The notes beneath the pieces were generated by a model. That model was not told the origin of the DNA. It made no database searches and worked only from the letters and a program-made list of their open reading frames with translations. Of a DNA stretch of 64,000 nucleotides, positions 33,711-41,394 are shown in pieces. Source of the stretch: an uncultured Aequorivita sp. GTDB taxonomy: Bacteria; Bacteroidota; Bacteroidia; Flavobacteriales; Flavobacteriaceae. The position numbers and the translations under genes were made by a program. The stretch lies in the NCBI GenBank assembly GCA_937125455.1, contig CAKZLK010000058.1:1-64000 (forward strand), in the 5' to 3' direction. How positions within the stretch are numbered: the first letter of the stretch is position 1; each line of letters opens with the position of its first letter.

Positions 33711-35588
33711 TTAGTTGTGGGAACCCACTGCTTCCAGTAAAAAACTTTCGATCAAATCCGCAGGATGGAGGGTTGTAGCCACTGGGAAGTCGAACCAATT
33801 TTGTAATGGTTCTGCGAATCCAGTTCCATTTAAATAATTATGCAAAGCGAGGTTTAATCCCTTTGTATATTTTGGATGATCGGCGCCTTCGGGATCTTCA
33901 TGCCATAAATCGTTTTGGGCAAAGCCTTCAAATTCAGGTCCAGTAACAATAATTCCAAAACCCTGTGGATTCTTGCCAATGGGACTGTGAACCGTAGTCG
34001 TAAACAGGTGCCAAAATGCCGACTGAATACAATTCCGTTCAAACAACTGCCGAACCACCTCTAGGGAATCGATGGTTTCCTGTTCCGTTTCGGTGGGAAA
34101 GCCGTACATAAGATAGGCGTGCGTCATTATATTATTCTCTGAAAAATTATGGGTAACCCGCGTTACTTGAGCTATATCAACTCCTTTTTTCATTTTGGCA
34201 AGTAATCTGTCTGAAGCAACTTCCAAGCCGCCAGTTACCGCTATACAGCCTGATTTGGCCATTAATTCGCAGAGTTCAAAGGTGAAAGTCTTTTCAAAAC
34301 GGATGTTTGTCCACCAGGTGATTTTTACATTTCGCTCTATCAAGGCATTCGATAATGCCCGAAGCATTTTAGGCGGCGCTGCCTCATCCACAAAATGAAA
34401 ACCTGTAATGCCTGTATCGGCAACTATTTTTTCAATCTTATCTACTAAATCTTCTGCGGTGGTGTTTTGATAATTTCCAATATAATCCAAGCTCACATCG
34501 CAAAAGGAACATTGTTTCCAATAACAGCCGTGCGAGATGGTCATTTTATTCCATCGGGCATCGGTCCACATACGGTGCATGGGGTTTACAACATCCAAAA
34601 AGGATACATATTTATGAAAAGGCAAACCAGAATAATCGGGTGCGGGTAAGTTTTTGTGATGGTATATGGTGTTTGGAATTTTATTCTTATACACAACTTG
34701 TGTATTTTCCAAGACATATGTCCGTTCTAATTCATCAACTGCAACCTTGTCTTCTAGATAGTTAACTATTTTTAATAATGGCCCTTCTCCATCGTCCAAG
34801 GAAATAAAATCCACATATTCAAAAATCCGTGGATCGGTTAGTGAGCGCAACTCGGTGTTGCAATAGCCGCCACCAAAAGCAATAGGAAGATCAGGAAAAA
34901 ACTGTTTGGTAAACTGGGCACACCGCAAGGCTGCAAAGAGATTTCCGGGAAAAGGAATGGTAAAGCAAACCAAAAGGGGCTGCTCTTCTTTAATCTTATC
35001 TATTAAAATATCCAGCATTTTCTCTTCAATGAGCGTTGGCTGAAAACTTAAAAATTCATCTATCTCATTAAAGCTACTTGCAGACGTACCAATTTGCTCG
35101 GCATACTTCGTAAAGGCAAAAAACTCATCTACATTGGCGTGAATAAAATCGCCTATCTCCTCAATAAAAAGGGTTCCGTAGTGTTTTGCCTTATCGATGA
35201 TACCAATGTCTCCAGCTGCCCATTTAATATCCTTATTTACTTTAGACAATCGATGCCCTAGCGGTAAAAAATTAGGGTCCAAAATTTTATGTGCGGTTTC
35301 AAGATCCTGCTTTTGAAGAAAGCCAATAACCACATCCACCCTTGCAATATACAGCGACTTCATTTTACGAACTTCCGGATAATCATAATGCTTTAAGTCC
35401 TGTGCCTCTTGAAATACAGCGCGAAGAAAATCCCCCGTAAAAATGGCAGTAAAAAGTTCAATACTTAAATCGCATTGCTGCACGGCAACGTCGTGAGCTT
35501 CCAAAAACCCTTTTAAATACGCCGATGCCGGATACGCAGTATTTAGCTGTGTAAACGGGGGCGTTATAAAAAGAATTTTGGACTGCAT
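33711..35588 (-). CDS. B12-binding-domain radical SAM protein
   Basis: 625 residues from the ATG at 35588 (MQSKILFITPPFTQLN); the open frame extends 15 residues upstream without conserved content. The N-terminal ~320 residues include a cobalamin-binding-like region (LVCFTIPFPGNLFAALRCAQ, LPIAFGGGYCNTELRSL). The radical SAM core starts at ISHGCYWKQCSFCDVSLDYIG, where the cluster cysteines are spaced CX4CX2C rather than the usual CX3CX2C, and continues through GFHFVDEAAPPKML. Such enzymes often methylate or rearrange unactivated carbons. Cytosolic, monocistronic; substrate unknown. Two decayed copies of its 3' end lie downstream. Confidence 0.85.
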   Translation of the reverse strand: MQSKILFITPPFTQLNTAYPASAYLKGFLEAHDVAVQQCDLSIELFTAIFTGDFLRAVFQEAQDLKHYDYPEVRKMKSLYIARVDVVIGFLQKQDLETAHKILDPNFLPLGHRLSKVNKDIKWAAGDIGIIDKAKHYGTLFIEEIGDFIHANVDEFFAFTKYAEQIGTSASSFNEIDEFLSFQPTLIEEKMLDILIDKIKEEQPLLVCFTIPFPGNLFAALRCAQFTKQFFPDLPIAFGGGYCNTELRSLTDPRIFEYVDFISLDDGEGPLLKIVNYLEDKVAVDELERTYVLENTQVVYKNKIPNTIYHHKNLPAPDYSGLPFHKYVSFLDVVNPMHRMWTDARWNKMTISHGCYWKQCSFCDVSLDYIGNYQNTTAEDLVDKIEKIVADTGITGFHFVDEAAPPKMLRALSNALIERNVKITWWTNIRFEKTFTFELCELMAKSGCIAVTGGLEVASDRLLAKMKKGVDIAQVTRVTHNFSENNIMTHAYLMYGFPTETEQETIDSLEVVRQLFERNCIQSAFWHLFTTTVHSPIGKNPQGFGIIVTGPEFEGFAQNDLWHEDPEGADHPKYTKGLNLALHNYLNGTGFAEPLQNWFDFPVATTLHPADLIESFLLEAVGSHN

Positions 35589-35651
35589 GCTGCAAAGGTA
35601 TGGTTCTTTGAAATAGGTTGATTGAAATAGCATTCCTTTTTAAAACTCACG

Positions 35652-35713
35652 TGTCATGCTGAGCCTGTCGAAGCACACAAACTCACCTGTCATGCTGAGC
35701 CTGTCGAAGCACA
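35652..35713. repeat. Two direct copies of a GTCATGCTGAGCCTGTCGAA element
   Basis: Copies at 35652-35677 and 35688-35713, identical over 26 bp and 36 bp apart. They belong to the same CTGAGC family as 18065-18132 and 33037-33080. Confidence 0.7.
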
Positions 35714-35833
35714 TACATTCACTAATTCACCCAGCCTTTAGCCTTCAGCCTACAGCCTACTGCTTAAAGCAATTTTTCAATACTAATTGTACATTGTTAA
35801 TAGCAAATTCCTATATTTGAAATTCTCCCCGAT

Positions 35834-35951
35834 TAATTTGCTCCTTTACGGTTTTCCGTAATGGAGATATTTTACTTTGAATTATATTTAAAAATAAACA
35901 TACGCACATGTGCGGTATAGCAGCATTAGGCATGTCGTATATAGACATGTT
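35834..35951 (+). repeat. Dispersed element leading into cassette 3
   Basis: AATTTGCTCCTTTACGG ... CCGTAATGGAGATATTTTAC ... ATAGCAGCATTAGGCATGTC ... ATAGACATGTTACCC. The first half recurs at 29283-29350 and 30217-30246, the second half at 15879-15943. TTACGG-TTTT-CCGTAA forms a 6-bp hairpin. In two of the four places it runs straight into a cassette start. Confidence 0.6.
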
Positions 35952-37399
35952 ACCCAAAATAAAAAAATACGATGAAAAAATACATTTTCCTTTCAACTTT
36001 ATTATTCACTGTATATTTTTCGCAAGGACAAATTGTAAATATTCCTGATGCTAATTTTAAAAATGCCTTAGTGAATACTCTTTGTGTAGATACAAACGGT
36101 GACGGAATTGTTGATGCTGATGCAGATACAAACAATGATGGTGAAATACAGATAAGTGAAGCAGAAGTCGTTTTACATTTAAATGTTTCTAATCATTGGA
36201 TTTCTTCTTTAGAAGGAATTCAGAGTTTCATTAATCTAGAATTCCTAAATTCTGGAATCAATGTATTAGATAGTATCGATGTTACACAATTACCAAATCT
36301 CGTGTATTTAAACGTATTGTTTAATAATTTAATAAGTCTAGATGTAACTCAGAACCTAAACCTTGTAGAATTAAATTGCGCAAATAATTATTTTTCATCC
36401 GGCTTGGATGTAACTAATAATCAGAGTCTTGAAACTTTATGGTGTTCTGAATGTTGGTTATCCAGTATAGATGTAACACAAAATCCAAACCTAAAAATTT
36501 TGGATGTAATTCTTAATAATTTGAGTAGTTTAGATGTGACGCAAAATCCAAACCTTGAAATTCTTTATTGTGCTTCTAATCAAATTTCAAACCTTAATAT
36601 ATCTCAAAACTCAAATCTAAAAGGATTAGCTTGTGGCTCTAATGAGTTATCAAGCCTAAATGTATCACTTAATTCAAATTTAGAATACTTAAATGTCGGA
36701 GGAAGTAGTTTAACAAGCTTAGATGTTTCAGTAAATTCAAATCTTGAAAACTTAATTGCTAGCGAAACTAATATTATAAACTTAGACCTTGGCTTAAACT
36801 CGAACCTTATATATGTTGATTGTCAAAATAATCCATCATTAACTAGCTTAAACATTAAAAATGGAAACAATATTAATATGACAAGAATGCTGGCAAATGA
36901 TAACCCAAATCTTTTCTGTATTCAAGTGGATGATGAAAATGCTACTTATCCACCTTGCATAGATGAAGGTCATGATGGCTGGTGTGTAGATAATTGGGTA
37001 GAATATAGTGAAGAGTGTGTGTTAGGAATAACGGAATTGAATCATATCGAAATTAATATTTACCCAAACCCTGTTAGAGACTTATTAAATATACATTCTG
37101 AAATGCCATTTGATTTGTTAAAGATTTACAATTTACAAGGACAATTAATTAAAGAGACTAAAAATAACCAAACAGACGTTTCTTTTCTTTCTCCTGGTCT
37201 TTACTTTGCGTCAATTATTATAGATAGAAAAAATATTATTAAAAAGTTTATAAAGCATAAATAAAATCACGTTGGGTAACAACGTATATTATTTATTGCT
37301 GGCTTCTCGCCTACTTACGAAAGTCCTCGCGGACTTTCTTGGGCGTTTTTTATTTACTAACTTTAGTGCTTAAACCACGCAACAAACCATATACAACAC
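35949..37399 (+). mobile_element. Integron-like cassette 3 (LRR T9SS protein)
   Basis: Starts GTTACCCAA (35949-35957) and ends TTGGGTAAC (37272-37280), an exact 9-bp reverse complement, 7 bp after the gene stop. The attC-like site 37274-37406 follows and joins it to cassette 4. Confidence 0.65.
35972..37264 (+). CDS. Leucine-rich-repeat surface protein with T9SS type A sorting domain
   Basis: 430 residues. Signal peptide MKKYIFLSTLLFTVYFSQGQ, a short N-terminal VNIPDANFKNALVNTLC with a Ca-binding-like DTNGDGIVDADADTNNDGE loop, then about ten irregular LRRs of ~21 residues (for example LSSLDVTQNPNLEILYCASN). The C-terminal ~75 residues (INIYPNPVRDLLNI, LKIYNLQGQLIKE, LSPGLYFASI) are the Por secretion CTD, so it should be exported by the type IX system to the cell surface or medium. 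Probably a binding or adhesion protein. Sole gene of cassette 3. Confidence 0.9.
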   Translation: MKKYIFLSTLLFTVYFSQGQIVNIPDANFKNALVNTLCVDTNGDGIVDADADTNNDGEIQISEAEVVLHLNVSNHWISSLEGIQSFINLEFLNSGINVLDSIDVTQLPNLVYLNVLFNNLISLDVTQNLNLVELNCANNYFSSGLDVTNNQSLETLWCSECWLSSIDVTQNPNLKILDVILNNLSSLDVTQNPNLEILYCASNQISNLNISQNSNLKGLACGSNELSSLNVSLNSNLEYLNVGGSSLTSLDVSVNSNLENLIASETNIINLDLGLNSNLIYVDCQNNPSLTSLNIKNGNNINMTRMLANDNPNLFCIQVDDENATYPPCIDEGHDGWCVDNWVEYSEECVLGITELNHIEINIYPNPVRDLLNIHSEMPFDLLKIYNLQGQLIKETKNNQTDVSFLSPGLYFASIIIDRKNIIKKFIKHK

Positions 37400-37406
37400 G
37401 TTAGCA
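37274..37406 (+). repeat. attC-like site between cassettes 3 and 4
   Basis: Inverse core GGGTAAC, then AACGTATAT on the left; ATATACAAC then core GTTAGCA on the right. The arms are imperfectly complementary over their length (TTGCTGG against CCACGCAA). The centre is a perfect hairpin GAAAGTCC-TCGC-GGACTTTC (37319-37338). About 133 bp, within the size range of classical attC sites. The whole element recurs at 39377-39511. Confidence 0.6.
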
Positions 37407-38585
37407 AACATTAAATTAAAAATATGAAAAGAATAAACTACTACACTAGAGTTAAAATTTTAGCAATTTGTTTCCTCCTTAGTTTAAATATGATGGGGCA
37501 ATGCCCCCCAGATGATTTCCCTACTGACTATGTGTTTTTATTGACTCAAGAAGATGTAGATAATTTTATCATTAATTATCCAAATTGTACTGAGTTACAA
37601 ACCCTTTTAATAGGGGATATCGTTCCAAGTACAATTACAAATTTAGATGGTTTAATTAATTTAGAGTCCATAGGTTGGTTACAAATAACCAATGTGCCAG
37701 TCACAAATTTCCAGGGATTAAATAATATCACTACAATTGATAGGTTCGTGATTTATTATATGCCTGATCTTATGACTTTCGAAGGGTTGGAGGGTTTGGA
37801 GTCTGTTACTGGAGAAGAATTTAGGATTGAATTATGTAATTCCATTTCAAATTTTACTGGTTTAGAAAATTTATCCTCCTTTGATGGAGATTTCTTTGCA
37901 ATTACTGATAACGATAATCTTAATGATATTAGTGGCTTAGACTGTTACTTTTTTACGGAAGAATTTAGAAATGGAGTTAGCAATTATGAAGTTCAACAAA
38001 GCCTCTATCCATCAATCTTCGATAATTGTGGCATTATTATATTATCCAATGACGATTTCAATTATAAAAAAATACATATTTATCCTAATCCAGCAAAAAA
38101 TAATATAAATATTGAGAGTTCCCACAATATTGAACGAATTAAAATTTTTGATGTTTCTGGAAGATTAATAAAGCAAATAAAATCTGATTTTACTAGCATT
38201 GATTTATCTGAATTTACCTCCGGCATATATATTCTAAAAATTATTATAGGTTCAAATAATATTATTAATTATAAATTAATAGTTGATTAATTAAGTCTCA
38301 GAACGTTTGCTAACAAAGATCTGATCGAAATTTAAAGTAGAAAAAGAGCAGGGATTAACAATGTTGACGGAATGAAAAACTTCCAATGGCTATAGTAACT
38401 TTACTCTGCTCTTTTGTTCTTTCTGATTAATATTTAAAGTTAACTGATTTAAGAAAAATTAAACTTAAGATGGCTATACATAATGCGGTTGAAAGTACTG
38501 ATATGAAAGCAATTACATTAAACAAGCTTTTCGGTAGGAGGACTGTGAAGTGCCTTGAAATCCCGCACTACGCAAAGCCGAGACC
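37400..38585 (+). mobile_element. Integron-like cassette 4 (T9SS protein)
   Basis: Starts GTTAGCAAAC (37400-37409) with exact reverse complement GTTTGCTAAC at 38305-38314, 15 bp after the gene stop; pairing extends to 12 of 13. Confidence 0.65.
37424..38290 (+). CDS. Receptor-L-domain-like secreted protein with T9SS type A sorting domain
   Basis: 288 residues. Signal peptide ending near LSLNMMGQ, then repeats of the receptor-L/leucine-rich kind (ITNLDGLINLESIGWLQI, NFQGLNNITTIDRFVI, TFEGLEGLESVTG). The C-terminal ~75 residues (IHIYPNPAKNNINI, IKIFDVSGRLIKQ, FTSGIYILKI) are the type IX sorting CTD. Exported or surface-bound, ligand unknown. It is a shorter functional analogue of the cassette 3 protein rather than a close copy. 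Confidence 0.88.
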   Translation: MKRINYYTRVKILAICFLLSLNMMGQCPPDDFPTDYVFLLTQEDVDNFIINYPNCTELQTLLIGDIVPSTITNLDGLINLESIGWLQITNVPVTNFQGLNNITTIDRFVIYYMPDLMTFEGLEGLESVTGEEFRIELCNSISNFTGLENLSSFDGDFFAITDNDNLNDISGLDCYFFTEEFRNGVSNYEVQQSLYPSIFDNCGIIILSNDDFNYKKIHIYPNPAKNNINIESSHNIERIKIFDVSGRLIKQIKSDFTSIDLSEFTSGIYILKIIIGSNNIINYKLIVD

Positions 38586-38592
38586 GTTGTAG
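38308..38592 (+). repeat. Long spacer between cassettes 4 and 5 (attC-like ends)
   Basis: From TGCTAAC to GAGACCGTTGTAG, about 285 bp, twice the usual attC length. AAAAGAGCAG (near 38343) and CTGCTCTTTT (near 38406) form a 10-bp stem around ~55 bp, and the right end (CACTACGCAAAGCC) resembles attC tails. A 41-codon frame at 38470-38592 ends inside the core and I do not count it as a gene. Confidence 0.4.
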
Positions 38593-38612
38593 CACATTTA
38601 CCAAACAACCGA

Positions 38613-39083
38613 ATGATTGAATTAATACTATCAACTTTAGCTGAATTTGAACTCATTCGAGAAGATTTTAAACATCATAGAAAAATTTCGAAAATGGAAA
38701 AAGCTGATGGAAAGAAACGACCTTTCCAAAGATATTTTCTACAACCGAGTTCAATTATGGTTATTTCTGTTTTAGTCATTGGGAGTTTGAGTGCTATTCT
38801 GTTTTTTACATATCAAAGAAAATCTGTGTTTCCTGAAAAAACAAAACAAGAAATATCGGAAATGAGTGACAGAATGGATAATTGGAAAGAAAATTTAGGA
38901 AAATATCCAACGGAACTGAATGAATTAATCGGAAATAGTCCTTTAAGACAAGAATGGAAAAAAGACGCTTGGAACCGTGAATATGAATTTAAGATTATCG
39001 AAAATGGAAACGGATATTTAATCACATCTGCTGGCTCTGACGGAAAATTTGGAAATGAAGATGATATTAAGTCTGTGAAATGA
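38613..39083 (+). CDS. GspG-like (type II secretion major pseudopilin C-terminal) membrane protein
   Basis: 156 residues. One membrane helix (~47-67) is followed by a coiled stretch and a C-terminal region WKKDAWNREYEFKIIENGNGYLITSAGSDGKFGNEDDI, which is the calcium-binding end of GspG pseudopilins (T2SSG domain). The N-terminus lacks a prepilin peptidase site, and ~45 cytoplasmic residues precede the helix, so it is not a true pseudopilin. Overlaps the next gene by 4 bp (ATGA). Function unknown. Confidence 0.75.
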   Translation: MIELILSTLAEFELIREDFKHHRKISKMEKADGKKRPFQRYFLQPSSIMVISVLVIGSLSAILFFTYQRKSVFPEKTKQEISEMSDRMDNWKENLGKYPTELNELIGNSPLRQEWKKDAWNREYEFKIIENGNGYLITSAGSDGKFGNEDDIKSVK

Positions 39084-39367
39084 AAAACAAGATTAATGCA
39101 ATTTTAGGTTTAATTCAAATAATATTATCTGTTTACTGGATTTATGAAATGATATTGCTTTATTATAAATATCATTATACAGATATACTTTTTGCTTTTA
39201 TGTATCCGAATTGGGTTTTGTTTTTAAATATATTCATATGTTTAATCAATATATTTTACGGAATAAAATTAATTAGGAATAAAATATCACTTAAAAAAAG
39301 TTATGGTTTTTTCGGAATTTCTTTAGTAATTGGAATTTTAATTAACAACTTTTATTATCCAATTTAG
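39080..39367 (+). CDS. Hypothetical three-helix membrane protein
   Basis: 95 residues: helices at about 5-25, 35-63 and 72-90, with basic loops (RNKISLKKSYGF). No family recognised. Its start overlaps the stop of the GspG-like gene by 4 bp, so the pair is probably translated together and may form one complex. Second gene of cassette 5. Confidence 0.6.
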   Translation: MKNKINAILGLIQIILSVYWIYEMILLYYKYHYTDILFAFMYPNWVLFLNIFICLINIFYGIKLIRNKISLKKSYGFFGISLVIGILINNFYYPI

Positions 39368-39376
39368 AATAAAAAC

Positions 39377-39511
39377 GTACTACAACAACATATAAAATTA
39401 ATTGCTTGGTAAGAGCCTACTTACGAAAATCCTCGCGGATTTTCTATTCGGTTTTTATTTGCTAAATTAGGTGCTTAAACACGCCACTAATCATACACGA
39501 GACCGTTAATC
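39377..39511 (+). repeat. attC-like site after cassette 5
   Basis: Homologue of 37274-37406: TACAAC, AACATATAAAATTAATTGC on the left, TAATCATACACGAGACCGTTAAT on the right. The central hairpin is GAAAATCC-TCGC-GGATTTTC (39425-39444). Compared with 37319-37338, the G-C pair at the fifth stem position is A-T here, a compensatory change. Confidence 0.6.
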
Positions 39512-40276
39512 CCGAGGATATCTATTGAAAAAACTTAGCTGTAATGCTTTTTTTGCATCTTTTAAAAGTTGCTCAACTTCAGTAATAGTCGTATTTCGTA
39601 TATGTGCAATTTCTTCTAATTCCAGGTGCTGATTTGTATACAATTCAAAAACATTTCGCGATGCCAAGGGTAAATTATGCAATACTAGGTTGATATGATT
39701 TTGAATTGCTTCCTCACTAATATTTTCATCTATTTTTTTAATCAACCCCTTCTCATTATCCTCTATAAATACATGGTTCAGGGCATAATCGTTATGGTTA
39801 TACGACATATCGTCCAGTTCCTCAATCATCAGTAAATCGCCACCGCCGTCTGTACTGTATTTTTCCTGCATTTCATCCCACTCAGGTTTGGAATACGTAT
39901 CAATATTTTTAAGGAAAAAATCATCATACTCCTCATCTACGATAGTTTCTTCCAACAGTTCATTGGTTTTTTTAAACAACCACAGATAGAAATATTTTTC
40001 ATGTTCAACCTCTTCAATATTATCGTAGATTTCAATAAATAATTGATCGATAAAGTCATCCGCTTTATACTTGCCTTTGGAAAAGTTTCCTTTTTTTATG
40101 GCGTCATTCAACCTTTCATTTACATACTGTCTTATTTGAGGCATTATTTTTAATACCAATTCATTAAAAGACGCTTGCTTGCCTTCTTTTTTTAGTTGAA
40201 TAAGATCAGGAAAAGAATTGGTTACGAATAGACGGAACTCTTTTTTACTTTGGTAATAGGAAGTATTGGGTTTCAT
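39506..40276 (-). CDS. Sigma-70-family RNA polymerase sigma factor
   Basis: 256 residues. The N-terminal half matches a diverged region 2 (KADDFIDQLFIEIYDNIEEVEHEKYFYLWLFKKTNELL). An acidic linker (~115-190) is followed by a region 4 helix-turn-helix (LVLHNLPLASRNVFELYTNQHLELEEIAHIRNTTITEVEQLLKDAKKAL). It is shorter than housekeeping sigma factors and has an ECF-like layout with an unusually long acidic linker. Its own promoter has a Crp/Fnr-like box at the same spacing as two other genes here. No anti-sigma gene lies beside it; the outer-membrane and DUF6799 genes upstream are possible targets. Confidence 0.8.
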   Translation of the reverse strand: MKPNTSYYQSKKEFRLFVTNSFPDLIQLKKEGKQASFNELVLKIMPQIRQYVNERLNDAIKKGNFSKGKYKADDFIDQLFIEIYDNIEEVEHEKYFYLWLFKKTNELLEETIVDEEYDDFFLKNIDTYSKPEWDEMQEKYSTDGGGDLLMIEELDDMSYNHNDYALNHVFIEDNEKGLIKKIDENISEEAIQNHINLVLHNLPLASRNVFELYTNQHLELEEIAHIRNTTITEVEQLLKDAKKALQLSFFNRYPRD

Positions 40277-40302
40277 AATCTGCGTACTTAAATTGTGAAT
40301 AC

Positions 40303-40345
40303 TAAAGATAGTATCATATCGCTCGAGATAAAATGATATATATCA
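40303..40345 (-). promoter_or_regulatory. Promoter with TGATATATATCA operator
   Basis: TGATATATATCA at 40334-40345 (centre 40339.5) and a minus-strand TATCTTTA -7-type box at 40303-40310 (centre 40306.5): 33 bp apart, as at 29064-29107 and 42129-42172. ATG of the sigma gene is at 40276. Confidence 0.55.
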
Positions 40346-40489
40346 GTAACTAATGATGCGTCTGGAATAAAGGCTAAACAAAATATTAGCTTAACACACT
40401 GTAAGAAAGCCTACAACATGCTCTGTTTTAATAATTACTCACTACTCAATACTAACTACTATAATTACAAACAGCATATTGCCTTTCTT

Positions 40490-41377
40490 TTAAAATCTAT
40501 ATCCAACGCCAATCATCCAATAAAAGGTGTTTTCCAATTCTTCTTCAAATACAACGTCATCGATAGTTAAGGTCGCCGGATTCTGCGCCAAAACGTAAGC
40601 TGGCAAGAATGATATTGTCATTGATTTATAGGAATACCACATAGGCAAGCTAAACTCAATTGCCATAAGACCAAATTCTTTTCCTTCTTGTATTTCTATT
40701 TTAGTATCGCCTTGTGTGTTATCACCACTCCCCTGTCCTTGCCCCCTTCCATTTCCAAAACGGTTATTTATATAATACTGCTCATAAAAATTCTGAGACC
40801 CTAAATAGATTCCCGCAGTAGGAGATACCTGAAATTTTTGATCCTTTGATATAAAATCGTGACTAATCTCTGGTGCCAAAAAGAAATCGGAACTACCATC
40901 ACTACTGAAATAAATACTTGATCCTATTCCTAAATTAACAATGTTAAAATCATACTTCAACAGAATGGTAATATCTGCTACCACTTCAGAAATTACATTA
41001 TAGCTATCATCACTAAAAAAATACTTGGTGGCAGAAATGTCTCCTTCCAGTTTTTTAGCAGTAAAATCAAAACCAGCAATAACTAAAAATAAATCGACTC
41101 TAGCCTCTTCAGATCTGGTGAGGTAAGACAACGAGCCCGAAGCGTAAAACCCTGATTTATTGTGATAGGTAATAGATGGATATAAATAAGGAGCCGAAAT
41201 AGAATCCTTTCTTCCCATAAAAACAGCATCGTTTATAAAACTAATTTCCACAGAAATATAGGATGAGTCTGGAGCTTTTATAATTTCATATTCTTCAGCT
41301 GCATTTTGACCATATACTCCAGCAACAAGAAATAGCGTAAAAAGAAGCACACTAATTTTAAAGCCCTCGGTGTACAT
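40490..41377 (-). CDS. Predicted outer-membrane beta-barrel protein
   Basis: 295 residues. A signal peptide (ISVLLFTLFLVAGVYGQ) leads into many short amphipathic strands (FYASGSLSYLTRS, VNLGIGSSIYFSS, FQVSPTAGIYLGS) and ends in an aromatic-terminated strand YWMIGVGYRF, the usual signal for outer-membrane insertion. A polar Gly/Gln loop (NGRGQGQGSGDNTQG) is probably extracellular. No named family recognised. It lies between the sigma factor and DUF6799 genes; a strong hairpin at 41395-41429 separates it from the latter. Confidence 0.7.
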   Translation of the reverse strand: MYTEGFKISVLLFTLFLVAGVYGQNAAEEYEIIKAPDSSYISVEISFINDAVFMGRKDSISAPYLYPSITYHNKSGFYASGSLSYLTRSEEARVDLFLVIAGFDFTAKKLEGDISATKYFFSDDSYNVISEVVADITILLKYDFNIVNLGIGSSIYFSSDGSSDFFLAPEISHDFISKDQKFQVSPTAGIYLGSQNFYEQYYINNRFGNGRGQGQGSGDNTQGDTKIEIQEGKEFGLMAIEFSLPMWYSYKSMTISFLPAYVLAQNPATLTIDDVVFEEELENTFYWMIGVGYRF

Positions 41378-41394
41378 AACATTATTTATTATAA

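Larger units (their letters stand above)
38586..39504 (+). mobile_element. Integron-like cassette 5 (two genes)
   Basis: Starts GTTGTAGCACATTT (38586-38599); the matching end AAACGTACTACAAC (39373-39386) is its reverse complement at 12 of 14 positions, the two exceptions being transitions. Holds two overlapping genes. Confidence 0.6.

Noticed and set aside
38470-38592. 41-codon gene in the spacer before cassette 5
   Set aside because: It ends inside the cassette core (CCGTTGTAG), has no recognisable content and lies in a structured repeat-like spacer.
30337-39511. Ordinary IS elements or a conventional class 1-type integron
   Set aside because: No transposase, no integron integrase, no target duplications; terminal sequences differ between segments.
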